A stretch of DNA of 64,000 bases from Aureimonas sp. AU20 (GCF_001442755.1 NZ_CP006368.1:186001-250000); one strand, 5' to 3'; positions 16,716 through 26,396 are shown, numbered from the stretch's first letter. The notes: generated from the letters alone by a model not told the origin. Program-made: numbers and translations.

Positions 16716-17573
16716 CTAGCGCGACGCCCAGATCAGCTTGGCCCGGGTCAGGCCTTCGCGGCCGAGAACGCCCAGCGCCGCGCGCTTGACGGCGTGTCGG
16801 CCGGCCTCCCGAAGGGCGCGGATCGGCAGCGCCAGGAAAAGATCGAAGACGCGCTCGCGTGCCGTCGGCTCGGCGAGGTCGTCGACCAAGCCGGGAAAGC
16901 GGCACCTGTAGCACGAGGGTCGGGTGCGGGTGCCGCGAACCCTGTTGCTGACATTGCGGCCATGGATGACCTGGAGCCATCCCGGCGCACCGCCGAGCTC
17001 GATCACCGGCATGGATTGCCCCAGCATCGTGTGCCAGTCCGACCAGCAGGTGACGGGCGCGTCCCAGGGCTCGCGCACCGAGCAGAAAGCGTTGTGCGGA
17101 TCGCGAAAGCGGTAGAGGCGCCGGCCCTGCCTGACGAGGCCCTGCGTGAGATAGATCGCCGTTCTCTCGCCCGCACGCCCCGACGCCTGGATGCGGGCCA
17201 GGGCATCGGCGGCGAGGCCGTCGTCATTGTCGAGATTGGTGGTGACGAGCTCGTCGCAGCCTGGCCCCACGACGTCGCGTATGTCGCCGCGCAGCTCCTC
17301 CCGGCTGACGGAGGCGCGAAAGATCGGCTGATAAAGGCCGAGCGCGCGATGCTCCTCGATCCGCGTCTTCAGCCAGTCCGGGCTTTCCGGGTCGAAATAG
17401 ATGATCCAATGGACACCCGTCGCCGTCTGCGCGCGGACCGAGGGCAGGCAGTAGCGCTCGAACAGGGCCACGCGCTCCTGCAGCCAACCATCCCGGGCGC
17501 GAATGATCCGCTCGACGCTGACCGAGGGCAGGTTGAACCGCGTCAGCAGCACATGGGCGATGCGCGAAGTCAT
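16716..17573 (-). CDS. Putative rhamnosyltransferase-family protein
   Basis: Protein of 285 residues of the family annotated as putative rhamnosyl transferase, a GT-A-like group. It starts HVLLTRFNLP, has WIIYFDPESPDWL, and carries the metal/nucleotide site TNLDNDDGLA (DXDD). The ATG at 17571-17573 has AAAGGGGG about five bases upstream, and the preceding deacetylase gene ends 12 bases away. It closes a five-gene minus-strand operon. Cytoplasmic; donor sugar unknown. Confidence 0.82.
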   Translation of the reverse strand: MTSRIAHVLLTRFNLPSVSVERIIRARDGWLQERVALFERYCLPSVRAQTATGVHWIIYFDPESPDWLKTRIEEHRALGLYQPIFRASVSREELRGDIRDVVGPGCDELVTTNLDNDDGLAADALARIQASGRAGERTAIYLTQGLVRQGRRLYRFRDPHNAFCSVREPWDAPVTCWSDWHTMLGQSMPVIELGGAPGWLQVIHGRNVSNRVRGTRTRPSCYRCRFPGLVDDLAEPTARERVFDLFLALPIRALREAGRHAVKRAALGVLGREGLTRAKLIWASR

Positions 17574-17585
17574 GTCCGCCCCCTT

Positions 17586-18323
17586 TCACATCCGCCGCTT
17601 GATCTGCATGGACACCATCCGGCGAAGCCGCCGGGCTAGCGGCAGGGCGCCGGTCAGAAGCGCCTCGCCCGCCCGCGCGGACATGTCGGCACGGATCGAC
17701 GTGCGCGGCCGGGGAAAGTCCGCACGGCGGGCCGTGCCGCCGTCGCTGGAATAGGCGGCCTCGAAGCCAGCTTCGCGCAGGGCTTCGAGCACCCGGCGAT
17801 CGTAGCGCCCGAAGGGGATCGCGGCGGCCGGGACCCGCCGGTCGCAGATCCGCTCCAGGACAGCCTTCGAGGCGGAAAGGTCGCGGGCAAGATTCGCCGC
17901 ACCGAGCGTCGTCCAGTCCCGATGGTCGACGCCGTGGCTGCCGATGCCCATCCCCATCCGCGCGAGCTCTCCGACGTGATCCTCGCCCAGCGAGCCGCGC
18001 CGGCCCAAGCGTCCGGTCAGAACGAAGAACGTCGCCCGGAGCCCGCGCCGTTCGAGCTCGGGCGCGGCGATCGCCCAGTCGGAAAGATTGCCGTCGTCGA
18101 AGGTGAGGGGGGGACGATGCAAGGTCGGCAGGGCCGCGACCCGGTCGAGAAGCGCGCGGAAGCGTTCGACGCCGATCCAGAACGGCGCTTCGCCGGGGTC
18201 GAGCTCGCGCTGTGGCTCGCCGATCCCATGGAAGGTCAGGATCGGAGCGCGTTCGAGGACGTCCAGCCCTTGGATCTTAGCGGCGTCGGTGGAGAGCGTT
18301 TCCATTGCGGCGTGAGAGTCCAT
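17586..18323 (-). CDS. Polysaccharide deacetylase (NodB-type)
   Basis: Carbohydrate esterase 4-like protein of 245 residues with no signal peptide. Motif 1 is TFDDG (74-78) and the zinc-binding motif 2 is SHGVDH (His130 and His134). It would remove N- or O-acetyl groups from sugar intermediates, probably on the cytoplasmic side given the lack of an export signal. ATG 18321-18323 follows GAGGACAG, and the upstream GT gene ends 10 bases before. The C-terminal MSMQIKRRM tail is basic. Confidence 0.88.
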   Translation of the reverse strand: MDSHAAMETLSTDAAKIQGLDVLERAPILTFHGIGEPQRELDPGEAPFWIGVERFRALLDRVAALPTLHRPPLTFDDGNLSDWAIAAPELERRGLRATFFVLTGRLGRRGSLGEDHVGELARMGMGIGSHGVDHRDWTTLGAANLARDLSASKAVLERICDRRVPAAAIPFGRYDRRVLEALREAGFEAAYSSDGGTARRADFPRPRTSIRADMSARAGEALLTGALPLARRLRRMVSMQIKRRM

Positions 18324-18333
18324 GAGCCTGTCC

Positions 18334-19290
18334 TCAACCCGAGTTCTCGGCGCGATAGGAAAGAGGAGGGCGCAACGGGTGCAGGGCGGTGCGAAGGGCC
18401 GTCCGATGGGTTCCCCCCTGAAAGGCGCGCACCGCCTCCCCGGCAGCAAGACCGAGGCGGAACAGCGCCGTGGAGAGCGCGCCATGGTGGCGGCGGAAAT
18501 AGCGGATGCGATTGGAGACGAGCAGCGCTGTCAACTGGGGGTCGCTTCGGCAGGGGCCGCCGATATGCCGGAAGCGCGATCTGGCAACATAGGCGATCTG
18601 CAATCCGCCCTCTCGCACCCGCCGCTGATATTCGACCTCCTCGCTATAGAGGAAGAAGGATTCATCCCATTCCGGCGCGAGCCGGCGCGCCCGCGCCGCG
18701 ATCAGAAGCGCGCAGCCCGAGGCCCAGTCGACGGTTCGCTCGTGTTCGTAGCTGCTGGCTTCCATCAGGACTTCACCGAAGCCGAGGCGCCCGGCGAGCC
18801 GGCCGCCCAGAAGGCTTTCCGCCCAGATCGAGGCGAGGGAAGGCTCGCGGCGAAGCGTCGGGTCGATCGCGCCGTCCACCATCAGATTGCGAGGTACGGC
18901 GATGCCGATCTCGGGCGCCTCGATCCGATCGAGAAGCGGCCGCACCGAACCCGGCGTCAGACGCACGTCGGGATTGAGAATCAGAACGTGCCGGCCGGGC
19001 GCGATGGTTCGCAAGGCGTGGTTGATACCGGCGGCGTAGCCGCCGTTCTCCCCGGTGCGGATGACCTTTGGAGCCACGGCATGGGCCTCTGCGATCTCGG
19101 CCGATCCGTCGCGGGAATCGTTGTCGACGACGACGATCTCGGGGGAAGCGATCCCTTCGAGCCCGGCCGAGAACGAGTCGAGAAGGCCGGGCAGCGTCGC
19201 GGCGCTGTTGTAGGCGACGGTCACGACGCTGAGGCCCGCGTCCCGCGCCGGCGCGCGGACGCGGCTTTTTGGGTGGAGGGGCGCGATCAT
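18334..19290 (-). CDS. Family 2 glycosyltransferase, WbbL/rhamnosyltransferase-like
   Basis: GT-A enzyme of 318 residues. Its ATG (19288-19290) overlaps the stop of the upstream GT gene in an ATGA arrangement. Motifs are LSVVTVAYNSAATLPGLL, VVVDNDSRDGS, NPDVRL (DXD-like) and the acceptor segment FFLYSEEVEYQRRVREGG, which is the pattern of WbbL-like dTDP-rhamnose transferases. Inferred to add one residue of the repeat unit. Confidence 0.88.
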   Translation of the reverse strand: MIAPLHPKSRVRAPARDAGLSVVTVAYNSAATLPGLLDSFSAGLEGIASPEIVVVDNDSRDGSAEIAEAHAVAPKVIRTGENGGYAAGINHALRTIAPGRHVLILNPDVRLTPGSVRPLLDRIEAPEIGIAVPRNLMVDGAIDPTLRREPSLASIWAESLLGGRLAGRLGFGEVLMEASSYEHERTVDWASGCALLIAARARRLAPEWDESFFLYSEEVEYQRRVREGGLQIAYVARSRFRHIGGPCRSDPQLTALLVSNRIRYFRRHHGALSTALFRLGLAAGEAVRAFQGGTHRTALRTALHPLRPPLSYRAENSG

Positions 19291-20189
19291 GGCCGGTTCC
19301 ACCGGGCGCTGAGGTCGGAGACATCGGCCCCGCCGGCGAGGGCAAGCATGACGCGCACGCGGTAGAAGCGGATCTGCACCACGCCCAGAAAGGCCAGCAG
19401 CCGCGCGCGGGCCCCGGTCAGCCGGTCGGAAACGAGGATGCGCCGGCACTCGGCCACGGGCGAAAGGGCCACGGCCGCACTGCGCAGGACCCAGCGAGGC
19501 CACCAGAACTGTTCGCCGCGCATTTCCGCGAAATCATGGGCGATATGCCGGTCCCACTTGCGGCTGAGCTCGGTGAAGGTCTTGCGCGCGGGGTGGTAGA
19601 CGATCATCTCGGACGCGTAGCGGATGCGGAAGCCGAGCCGGCTCGCCCGCTGCCCCCATTCCGTGTCCTCGGCGATCGTGATGCCGCCGAAGGGGCCGAC
19701 CGCGCGAAACACCTCGGCGCGCATCGCGAGATTGCCCCCGCCGGTGAAGCCGCGCTTCTCGATATATTCCTTCATCCGATAGGCGAAGACGCTCTCATAG
19801 GCTTCCAGAAGCGTGATCTGACCGGGGTCGTCGTAGAGAATGCGGACATTGCCGCCGAGGATCGTCGTTTGCGGCGATCCCTCGAAGCGCCGCTCGATCG
19901 TCGACAGCCAGGTCTCCTCGGCCACGCAGTCGGCGTCGATAAAGGCCAGGATGTCGCCTCGGGCGGTGCTCACGCCGAGATTGCGGGCGGGGCCCGGGCC
20001 GGGCTCGGGCTGGTGGAGCAGGACCACGCTGGGAAAGTCGGCGCAGACCTTGTCGGGTAGGACGAGCGAGCCGTTGTCGACGACGATGATCTCGGCGGGC
20101 TCGCGAAGGCCGCCCTGCTCGCACAGCGAGGCGAGGCACCTGCGAAGCGCCTTCTCCTGGTTAAGATGCGGGATGATAACGCTGATCAT
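19287..20189 (-). CDS. Family 2 glycosyltransferase
   Basis: GT-A enzyme of 300 residues; ATG 20187-20189 lies inside the end of the upstream GT4 gene (29-base overlap), so translation is coupled. It begins ISVIIPHLNQEKALRRCL, with IIVVDNGS, the DXD-like AFIDADC and the acceptor segment GGITIAEDTEWGQRAS. A C-terminal membrane-associated stretch (LLAFLGVVQIRFYRVRVMLALAGG) is present. Part of the minus-strand five-gene operon. Confidence 0.88.
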   Translation of the reverse strand: MISVIIPHLNQEKALRRCLASLCEQGGLREPAEIIVVDNGSLVLPDKVCADFPSVVLLHQPEPGPGPARNLGVSTARGDILAFIDADCVAEETWLSTIERRFEGSPQTTILGGNVRILYDDPGQITLLEAYESVFAYRMKEYIEKRGFTGGGNLAMRAEVFRAVGPFGGITIAEDTEWGQRASRLGFRIRYASEMIVYHPARKTFTELSRKWDRHIAHDFAEMRGEQFWWPRWVLRSAAVALSPVAECRRILVSDRLTGARARLLAFLGVVQIRFYRVRVMLALAGGADVSDLSARWNRP

Positions 20190-21609
20190 GGACGTGTCGT
20201 CCTTGCGAGAAGACCGCCTCGTAGGCGGCGAGATAGCGTGTGCGCTCGGTGGACCAGCGAAAGTCGCGGGCGGCCCGGGCAAGCCCGACCTTCGCCATGC
20301 GCTGGCGCAGGGCGGCGTTGTCGGCAAGGGCGAGGATGGCGTCGGCCAGCGCCTCCGGCGAATGGCGGCGCGCCACCAGCGCCGCCGCGCCCGCCTCGCG
20401 CCGCGCCTGGTCGAGGTCGAACTGCACGAAGGGCAGGCCGAGCATCATGTACTCGAAGACCTTGTTCATCGAGAGCTTGCGGTTGAACTCGTTCGGCGGG
20501 TCGGGGATGACGCCGATCTCCAGCGCCGATAGATGCGCCATTAAGGCCGGCCCCGAGAGATAGCCGGTGAAGCGGACCACGCCGTCGACTCCCAGCTCGC
20601 GCGACAACGCGCCGAGCCGTTGGAACTGCGGCCCGTCGCCGATGACGACGCAGGCGAAGTCGCCGCGCCCGCGCCCGTGCACGATCTCGGCCATGGCGCG
20701 CAGCAGGATATCCACTCCGTCCTGCTCGCCCATGATGCCGAGATAGCCGACGACATGGTGTCCGAGCCCGGCGAGCGCGGGGTCCGGGTCGGTCCGTTGG
20801 AAGCGGGCAAGCTCGGGATAGCTTTTCACGACGAAGACCTCGCGCGGGTCCATGCCGCCGCGTTTCACGGCGATCTCCCGGAACACCTCGTTGGTCGCGA
20901 TGCTGGCATCGGCGAGGCGGAAGGTCCGGCGCTCGAGGAAGCAAAGGATTCGATAGAGGACGTCCTTGCGCCCGAACTTCGTCGCGTAGAGTTCGGGACT
21001 GAGATCATGGTGGTCGAAGACGAAGCGCGTTCCAAACAGCGTCTTGTGAACCAGCGCGACCAGAAACAGGAGATCGGGCGGGTTGCAGGCCTGGATGATG
21101 TCGATCGGCTGCCGGCGATGGACGCGGATCGAGAGGCGCAGCTGATGGGCGAGCGCGCCGAGATATTCGCGGGGGTAGTCGCGGGCGCGGCAGGCTTCCG
21201 CCAGGGGATGGCGATGGATCTCGATGCCGGTTCGGATCTCGAACGGCGCGTCGAACCCCTTGCCCGTCGGGCAGATCACCGAGACGGCATAGCCGGCGTC
21301 CGTCAGGGCGTTCGCCTCCTGCCAGACGCGCCGGTCGAAGGGAACGGGCAGGTTCTCGACGAGAATGAGAACATGGCGCCGGCCGCGCCTGTCGCCCTGC
21401 GCGCCCGCCTCTCCGCCCAAGGGAGCGACGGCGGCGCCGCTGCGATCCGGCACGACGCGAGGCGCGGCAAGCCTCGAAAGAGTGTGGAACGGCAGCCAGG
21501 TGCGAAGCGACGTGCCGGCCGCGCCCAGAGCCTGAGCCACACGAAGGGGCCGGCCGTTCCTGGTGGGGCTCGTTCTGTCGGTGCGGGGCGGAAGGGCCTG
21601 ATCGACCAT
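20161..21609 (-). CDS. Family 4 (GT-B) glycosyltransferase
   Basis: GT-B enzyme of 482 residues, first gene of the minus-strand glycosyltransferase operon. ATG 21607-21609 is preceded by GGAGGA. An unusual N-terminal extension of about 75 residues rich in Arg/Pro/Ala precedes the first Rossmann half (HVLILVENLPVPFDRRVWQE). The C-terminal half has VVGYLGIMGEQDGVD and the donor-binding NKVFEYMMLGLPFVQFD. The DRRVWQEA segment is typical of EpsF/WbuB-like transferases. Specificity unknown. Confidence 0.88.
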   Translation of the reverse strand: MVDQALPPRTDRTSPTRNGRPLRVAQALGAAGTSLRTWLPFHTLSRLAAPRVVPDRSGAAVAPLGGEAGAQGDRRGRRHVLILVENLPVPFDRRVWQEANALTDAGYAVSVICPTGKGFDAPFEIRTGIEIHRHPLAEACRARDYPREYLGALAHQLRLSIRVHRRQPIDIIQACNPPDLLFLVALVHKTLFGTRFVFDHHDLSPELYATKFGRKDVLYRILCFLERRTFRLADASIATNEVFREIAVKRGGMDPREVFVVKSYPELARFQRTDPDPALAGLGHHVVGYLGIMGEQDGVDILLRAMAEIVHGRGRGDFACVVIGDGPQFQRLGALSRELGVDGVVRFTGYLSGPALMAHLSALEIGVIPDPPNEFNRKLSMNKVFEYMMLGLPFVQFDLDQARREAGAAALVARRHSPEALADAILALADNAALRQRMAKVGLARAARDFRWSTERTRYLAAYEAVFSQGRHVHDQRYHPAS

Positions 21610-22011
21610 GGTATCCTCCGGCGCCCGGAATGCCGGGCTCTGGACCTGTCCGCCCGATCATCCGCGCCGGGAATCCACGGATCAATCTTGCACTTCGACC
21701 ATCATCCCATGGGTCAGGGGGAGGCTTCCCACGCGCGGCCGAGGGCTCGCGGGAGGTAGCTCCTCGCCGTTCGGACGACCGCCTCCGCCCTTTTGCGGCC
21801 TGCGCGGGGCGCGGGGCGCCGGGCCTACCTCGCCCGAGGATCGGCCTCTTTCAGCGCTTTGCCGCGCGGCCTCGCCGCGTACTGTCGGGAGGACGTGTCG
21901 GGGCCGGCGGCTCGGCCTGGCGGCTCCGGCGCGGGCTTTGCAGATGGAGGGACGCGCGGCGGGCGCGGGGCGGAACGGCCCTCGGGCGCCGGCGAGACGG
22001 AGGGATGTCGA
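21610..22011. promoter_or_regulatory. Divergent region between GT operon and aminosugar operon
   Basis: About 400 bases between the minus-strand glycosyltransferase operon and the plus-strand aminosugar operon. A moderately AT-rich patch at about 21680-21715 is the best place for promoters. The open frames here (for example the 5' extension of the dehydrogenase frame from 21793) are Gly/Arg-rich and look non-coding. No strong repeat was found. Confidence 0.35.
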
Positions 22012-23043
22012 ATGCTCGGTATCGGCCTGATCGGTTACGGCTATTGGGGGCCGAACCTCGCCCGCGTCGCCGCCCAGAACCCGCGAGCCCGGCTCCTGGC
22101 CATCGCCGATCGCGACGAGGCCGCTCTGGAGCGGGCGCGGCGGCAGCTTCCCGGCACGCGCCGGACCCGCGAATGGCAGGAGATCGTGGACAACCCGGAG
22201 ATATCAGCCGTCCTGATCTCGACGCCCGTCAACAGCCATTTCGAGATGGCCCTCGCGGCGCTGTCGGCGGGCAAGCACGTGCTGGTCGAAAAGCCCATGG
22301 CCCGTTCCTCGGCCCAGTGCGCCTTCCTGGTCGGCGAGGCGGCGCAGCGCTCGCTGACGCTGATGGTCGACCACACGTTCCTCTACACGCCGGCGGTTCG
22401 GCGCATCAAGGAGATGACCGACGCGGGCGAGCTCGGGCGCATCCTCTACTACGATTCCACACGCATCAATCTGGGCCTCGTGCAGCGGGATGTGAACGTC
22501 GTCTGGGATCTCGCGGTCCATGACCTCGCGATCCTCGACCATCTGTTCGAGGCCGCGCCCCAGGCGATCTCGGCCAACGGGGGCGACATGCTGGGCGCCG
22601 CGCACGAGACGCTGGCCCATGTCACGCTCTACTACGGCGACGGCGCCATGGCCCATATCAACACCAACTGGCTGTCGCCGGTGAAGATGCGGCGCACGCT
22701 GATCGGCGGCACGCGCAAGATGGTCGTCTACGACGATCTGGAGCCCGACGAGAAGTTGAAGGTCTATGATCGCGGCGCCGCGCTCAACGCCTGCGAAACC
22801 GAGGATCGCCGCGCCCGGCTGGTGTCCTATCGGACGGGCGACATGTGGGCACCCCATCTGCCGCTCGGCGAGGCGTTGGCGATCGAGTTCGAGCATTTCG
22901 CCGACTGTATCGAGACCGGCGCCCGGCCGCTGACATCGGGCTCCATGGGCCTGCGGATCGTCGAGATGCTGGAGGCGGCATCCTGCTCACTCGCCCAGCG
23001 CGGGCAGCCCGTCGAGCTGCCCCGGTTTAGGATGGCGTCATGA
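22012..23043 (+). CDS. Gfo/Idh/MocA dehydrogenase, WbpB/WlbA-like
   Basis: NAD(P)-dependent oxidoreductase of 343 residues; ATG 22012 follows GGAGGG. The dinucleotide fold is GLIGYGYWG (GxGxxG from Gly8) and the family lysine is Lys94 in VEKPMA. HDLAILDHL and the C-terminal FADCIETG complete the family pattern. Followed by an aminotransferase with a 4-base overlap, it best fits the C3 dehydrogenase step on a UDP-N-acetylhexosaminuronic acid (WbpB/WlbA). The UDP-GlcNAc 6-dehydrogenase that would supply it is not in this window. Confidence 0.85.
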   Translation: MLGIGLIGYGYWGPNLARVAAQNPRARLLAIADRDEAALERARRQLPGTRRTREWQEIVDNPEISAVLISTPVNSHFEMALAALSAGKHVLVEKPMARSSAQCAFLVGEAAQRSLTLMVDHTFLYTPAVRRIKEMTDAGELGRILYYDSTRINLGLVQRDVNVVWDLAVHDLAILDHLFEAAPQAISANGGDMLGAAHETLAHVTLYYGDGAMAHINTNWLSPVKMRRTLIGGTRKMVVYDDLEPDEKLKVYDRGAALNACETEDRRARLVSYRTGDMWAPHLPLGEALAIEFEHFADCIETGARPLTSGSMGLRIVEMLEAASCSLAQRGQPVELPRFRMAS

Positions 23044-24161
23044 TCCCGTTTCTCGACCTCGCGCCGCAATATGGCGCCGTCGGCGCGGCGGTCGAAGCGG
23101 CGGCGCTCGCAGTCCTGCGCTCGGGCCATTATGTCGGCGGGCCGGACGTCGCCGAATTCGAGGAGGCCTTTGCCGCCTTCTGCGGCGTGCGCCACGCGGT
23201 CGGCGTCTCGTCCGGCACGGCGGCGCTGCATCTGGCGCTGCGCGCGGCCGATATCGGGGCGGGCGACGAGGTCGTCACCGTCTCCTCCACCTTCGTGGCT
23301 ACCGTGGCGGCCATCGGCATGAGCGGGGCGAAGCCGGTTTTCGTCGACATCGACTCGACGAACTGGACCCTCGACCCCGATCGGCTGGAGGACGTGATAA
23401 CGGGCAAGACCCGCGCTATCGTGCCGGTGCACCTGCATGGGCGGCTCGCCGAGATGGATCGCATCCGCGCCATCGCCGACCGGCACAAGCTCTTGGTAAT
23501 CGAGGACGCGGCCCAGGCGCATGGTGCCGAGCGCGGCGGACGGCGGGCCGGGGCCTTCGGCGAGATGGGATGCTTCAGCTTCTATCCCGGCAAGAATCTC
23601 GGCGCCTGCGGCGAGGGCGGCCTGATCACGACCGACGACGCGGCCCTCGCCGCGCGTCTGCGCCGGCTGCGCGACTGGGGCCAGAGCGCCAAATATTGCC
23701 ACGACGAGCCGGGCTTCAACGAGCGCCTCGACGCGCTGCAGGCGGCGATCCTCAGCGCCAAGCTGCCCTTTCTCGAAGATTGGACCCGCCAGCGCCGGGC
23801 GCGGGCCGCCCATTATCGTGAGCGGCTGTCGCGCTTCGCCGCGATTGGCCGCCCGGCGCCGGACGAAGGCGGAGACCATGCCTGGCATGTCTTCGCCGTG
23901 CGGGTGGCCGAGCGCGACCGCGTCCGCCAGCGGATGGGCGAGGCCGGCATCGCGACGTCGGTGCACTACCCCATGCCCGTTCATCTTCAGCCGGGCAGGG
24001 GCGCCGCCGGCTTCGCGCGCGGCAGCCTTCCTGTCACGGAACAACTGGCGGCCGAGACGCTCTCGCTGCCGCTCTGGCCCGAACTGCCCTTGGCCGACAT
24101 CGACCGGATCGTCGAGCGGCTCGGATCGATCTGCGAGGTAAGCCATGAACGCGCCGCATGA
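23040..24161 (+). CDS. DegT/DnrJ/EryC1 aminotransferase, WbpE/WlbC-like
   Basis: PLP-dependent sugar aminotransferase of 373 residues. The PLP lysine is Lys185 in FYPGKNLGACGEGG; the start FLDLAPQYGAV and GVSSGTAALHLALRA are hallmarks. It overlaps the dehydrogenase by 4 bases and the next gene by 17. It would transaminate the 3-keto intermediate made by the dehydrogenase. The glutamine/histidine environment was not analysed further. Confidence 0.9.
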   Translation: MIPFLDLAPQYGAVGAAVEAAALAVLRSGHYVGGPDVAEFEEAFAAFCGVRHAVGVSSGTAALHLALRAADIGAGDEVVTVSSTFVATVAAIGMSGAKPVFVDIDSTNWTLDPDRLEDVITGKTRAIVPVHLHGRLAEMDRIRAIADRHKLLVIEDAAQAHGAERGGRRAGAFGEMGCFSFYPGKNLGACGEGGLITTDDAALAARLRRLRDWGQSAKYCHDEPGFNERLDALQAAILSAKLPFLEDWTRQRRARAAHYRERLSRFAAIGRPAPDEGGDHAWHVFAVRVAERDRVRQRMGEAGIATSVHYPMPVHLQPGRGAAGFARGSLPVTEQLAAETLSLPLWPELPLADIDRIVERLGSICEVSHERAA

Positions 24162-25173
24162 GACCGCTATCGGACCCGCGCCCGGCGCCCTCGCGGCGCT
24201 GCGGGGGCGGCGGGTTCTCGTCACCGGCGGGGCCGGGTTCATCGGCTCGCATGTGGTGGACTTGCTGGTCGAGGCGGGCGCCCGCGTCACGATCATCGAC
24301 GATCTCGTGCGGGGCTCCGTCGCCAATCTCGGCCGGGCGCTGCCGTCGGGCCGCGTGCGCTTCGTGGAAGGCGACATTCGCGACCGGCCGCTGATGGCCG
24401 AGCTGGTGGGCGAGGCCGAGATCGTCTTCCATATGGCGGCGCTGCGTATCACCCAATGCGCGGCCGAACCGCGCCGCGCGCTGGAGGTCATGGTGGATGC
24501 GAGCTTCGACCTGTTCGAGGCCTGTGCCGCGCGCGGGGTGTCGCGGGTCGTCTATTCCTCCTCGGCCTCCGTCTATGGCCTTGCCGATCGGTTTCCGACC
24601 CCGGAGGCGGCGGGCGGCTGGGACAATCGCACGCTCTACGGCGCGGCCAAGGCCTTCGGCGAGGGGATGCTGCGCGCCTGCCAGGATCTCCACGATCTCA
24701 AGCATGTGAGCCTGCGCTATTTCAATGTCTACGGTCCGCGCATGGACGTTCATGGCCGCTACACCGAAGTGCTGATCCGCTGGATGGAACGGATCGACGC
24801 CGGATTGCCGCCGGTGATCTTCGGCGACGGGCGGCAGACCATGGATTTCGTCCATGTCGAGGATGTCGCGCGGGCCAATATCCTGGCCGCCGTCGCGCCC
24901 GTGACCGACCGGGCCTTCAACATCGGGAGCGGGCGCGAGACCTCGCTCCTCGATCTCGCCCGCAGCCTCTGCGCCGTCATGGGGCGGCCCGATCTCACAC
25001 CTCTTCACGAGGCCGAGCGCGGCGTAAACCCCGTGCCTCGGCGCCTCGCCGATGTCGCGATGGCGCGCGAGCATCTCCGCTTCGAGGCCCGTATCCCGCT
25101 CGAAGCGGGGCTCGCCGGCCTCGTCGCCTGGTGGCGCGAGCAAGAGGTTCTCCTGCAGGGAGCGGCGCAATGA
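24145..25173 (+). CDS. NAD-dependent sugar epimerase/dehydratase
   Basis: Extended short-chain dehydrogenase of 342 residues; the start has GAGGTAAG upstream within the preceding gene. The nucleotide fold is VTGGAGFIGSH (26-36) and the catalytic pair is Tyr165/Lys169 in YGAAK, with the serine in SSSASVYG. MDFVHVEDVARA and FNIGSGRETSL are typical of UDP-glucose/UDP-GlcNAc 4-epimerases. It is coupled to a second aminotransferase by a 4-base overlap, so it may instead prepare a keto-sugar for that enzyme. Confidence 0.87.
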   Translation: MNAPHETAIGPAPGALAALRGRRVLVTGGAGFIGSHVVDLLVEAGARVTIIDDLVRGSVANLGRALPSGRVRFVEGDIRDRPLMAELVGEAEIVFHMAALRITQCAAEPRRALEVMVDASFDLFEACAARGVSRVVYSSSASVYGLADRFPTPEAAGGWDNRTLYGAAKAFGEGMLRACQDLHDLKHVSLRYFNVYGPRMDVHGRYTEVLIRWMERIDAGLPPVIFGDGRQTMDFVHVEDVARANILAAVAPVTDRAFNIGSGRETSLLDLARSLCAVMGRPDLTPLHEAERGVNPVPRRLADVAMAREHLRFEARIPLEAGLAGLVAWWREQEVLLQGAAQ

Positions 25174-26396
25174 TCCCGATCGGCCAACCCCTAGTCGGCA
25201 CCGCCGAAGCGGAAGCGGCGGCGGAAACCGTCCTGTCCGGCTGGCTGACGCAGGGGCCGCAGGTCGCCGCCTTCGAGGCGGAATTTGCCGCCTTCGTCGG
25301 CGCGCCCTTCGCCTGCGCGGTCAGCAATTGCACCACGGCGCTGCATCTTGCCCTCCAGGCGTGCGGCGTCGAGGCCGAGCGGGAGGTGATCGTTCCCAGC
25401 CACACATTCGTGGCGACGGCCAACGCGATCCGTCAATGCGGGGGGACGCCGGTCTTCGTGGACATCGATCCCGCGACCTTCAACCTCGACCCGAACCATG
25501 TGGCAAGGGCGCTGAGCGACAAGACGGCGGCCATCGTGTGCGTCCACCAGATGGGCATGCCCTGCGATCTCTCGCAGCTCGTTACGCTGGCGCGCAACCA
25601 TGGCGTCCCGCTGATTGAGGACGCCGCCTGCGCGGCGGGCTCGCAGATCCGCATGGACGGCGAATGGCAGCGGATCGGCCGCCCGCATGGCGACGTCGCC
25701 TGCTTCTCCTTCCACCCGCGAAAGGTCATCACGACCGGCGATGGCGGCATGCTGACGACACGCCATCCCGAATGGGACCGGCTGTTCCGGCTTTGGCGCC
25801 AGCATGGGATGAGCGTGTCCGATACGGTGCGGCACGGCTCGGCCACGGTCGTGTTCGAGACCTATCCCGTCCGGGGATACAATTACCGGATGACGGATCT
25901 GCAGGCGGCCGTGGGGCGTGAGCAGTTGAAGCGCCTGCCCGAGATCGTTGCGGCCCGGCGCAGGCACGCCGAACATTACGCCGCGCTGCTCGAGGGCGTC
26001 ACCGGCACGCTTAAGCCTCGCGAGCCGGACTGGGCGCGCAGCAACTGGCAGAGCTATTGCGTGCGCCTGCCGCCGCGCGTTTCGCAGCGCCGCGTCATGC
26101 AATCCCTGCTCGACCGGGGCATCGCGACCCGGCGCGGCATCATGTGCTGCCACCGCGAGGCGGCGCATGCCGACCTGCCGAAAGGCGATTTCGCCCATTC
26201 CGAAGCGGCGCAGGACCGGTGCATTCTCTTGCCCCTCTACGCGCAGATGAGCCGGTCGACCCAGGCCGAGATCGTCGAGGCGCTGGCCCTCGCGCTGATG
26301 CGGGAGGACCGGGTTCCGAGAACGCGCGCCGTGCCGGCATCCCCGCCGGGATCACCCCTGCCGGCCGACGATGAGACCGCCCCGCTTCACTCCTGA
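25170..26396 (+). CDS. Second DegT/DnrJ/EryC1 aminotransferase
   Basis: Sugar aminotransferase of 408 residues, 4-base overlap with the epimerase. The PLP lysine is Lys185 in FHPRKVITTGDGG. The N-terminus MIPIGQPLVG and VLSGWLTQGPQV are typical of 4-aminosugar enzymes. Unlike the first aminotransferase it has a proline/alanine-rich C-terminal tail of about 35 residues. With the preceding epimerase/dehydratase it may make a second amino sugar. Confidence 0.89.
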   Translation: MIPIGQPLVGTAEAEAAAETVLSGWLTQGPQVAAFEAEFAAFVGAPFACAVSNCTTALHLALQACGVEAEREVIVPSHTFVATANAIRQCGGTPVFVDIDPATFNLDPNHVARALSDKTAAIVCVHQMGMPCDLSQLVTLARNHGVPLIEDAACAAGSQIRMDGEWQRIGRPHGDVACFSFHPRKVITTGDGGMLTTRHPEWDRLFRLWRQHGMSVSDTVRHGSATVVFETYPVRGYNYRMTDLQAAVGREQLKRLPEIVAARRRHAEHYAALLEGVTGTLKPREPDWARSNWQSYCVRLPPRVSQRRVMQSLLDRGIATRRGIMCCHREAAHADLPKGDFAHSEAAQDRCILLPLYAQMSRSTQAEIVEALALALMREDRVPRTRAVPASPPGSPLPADDETAPLHS

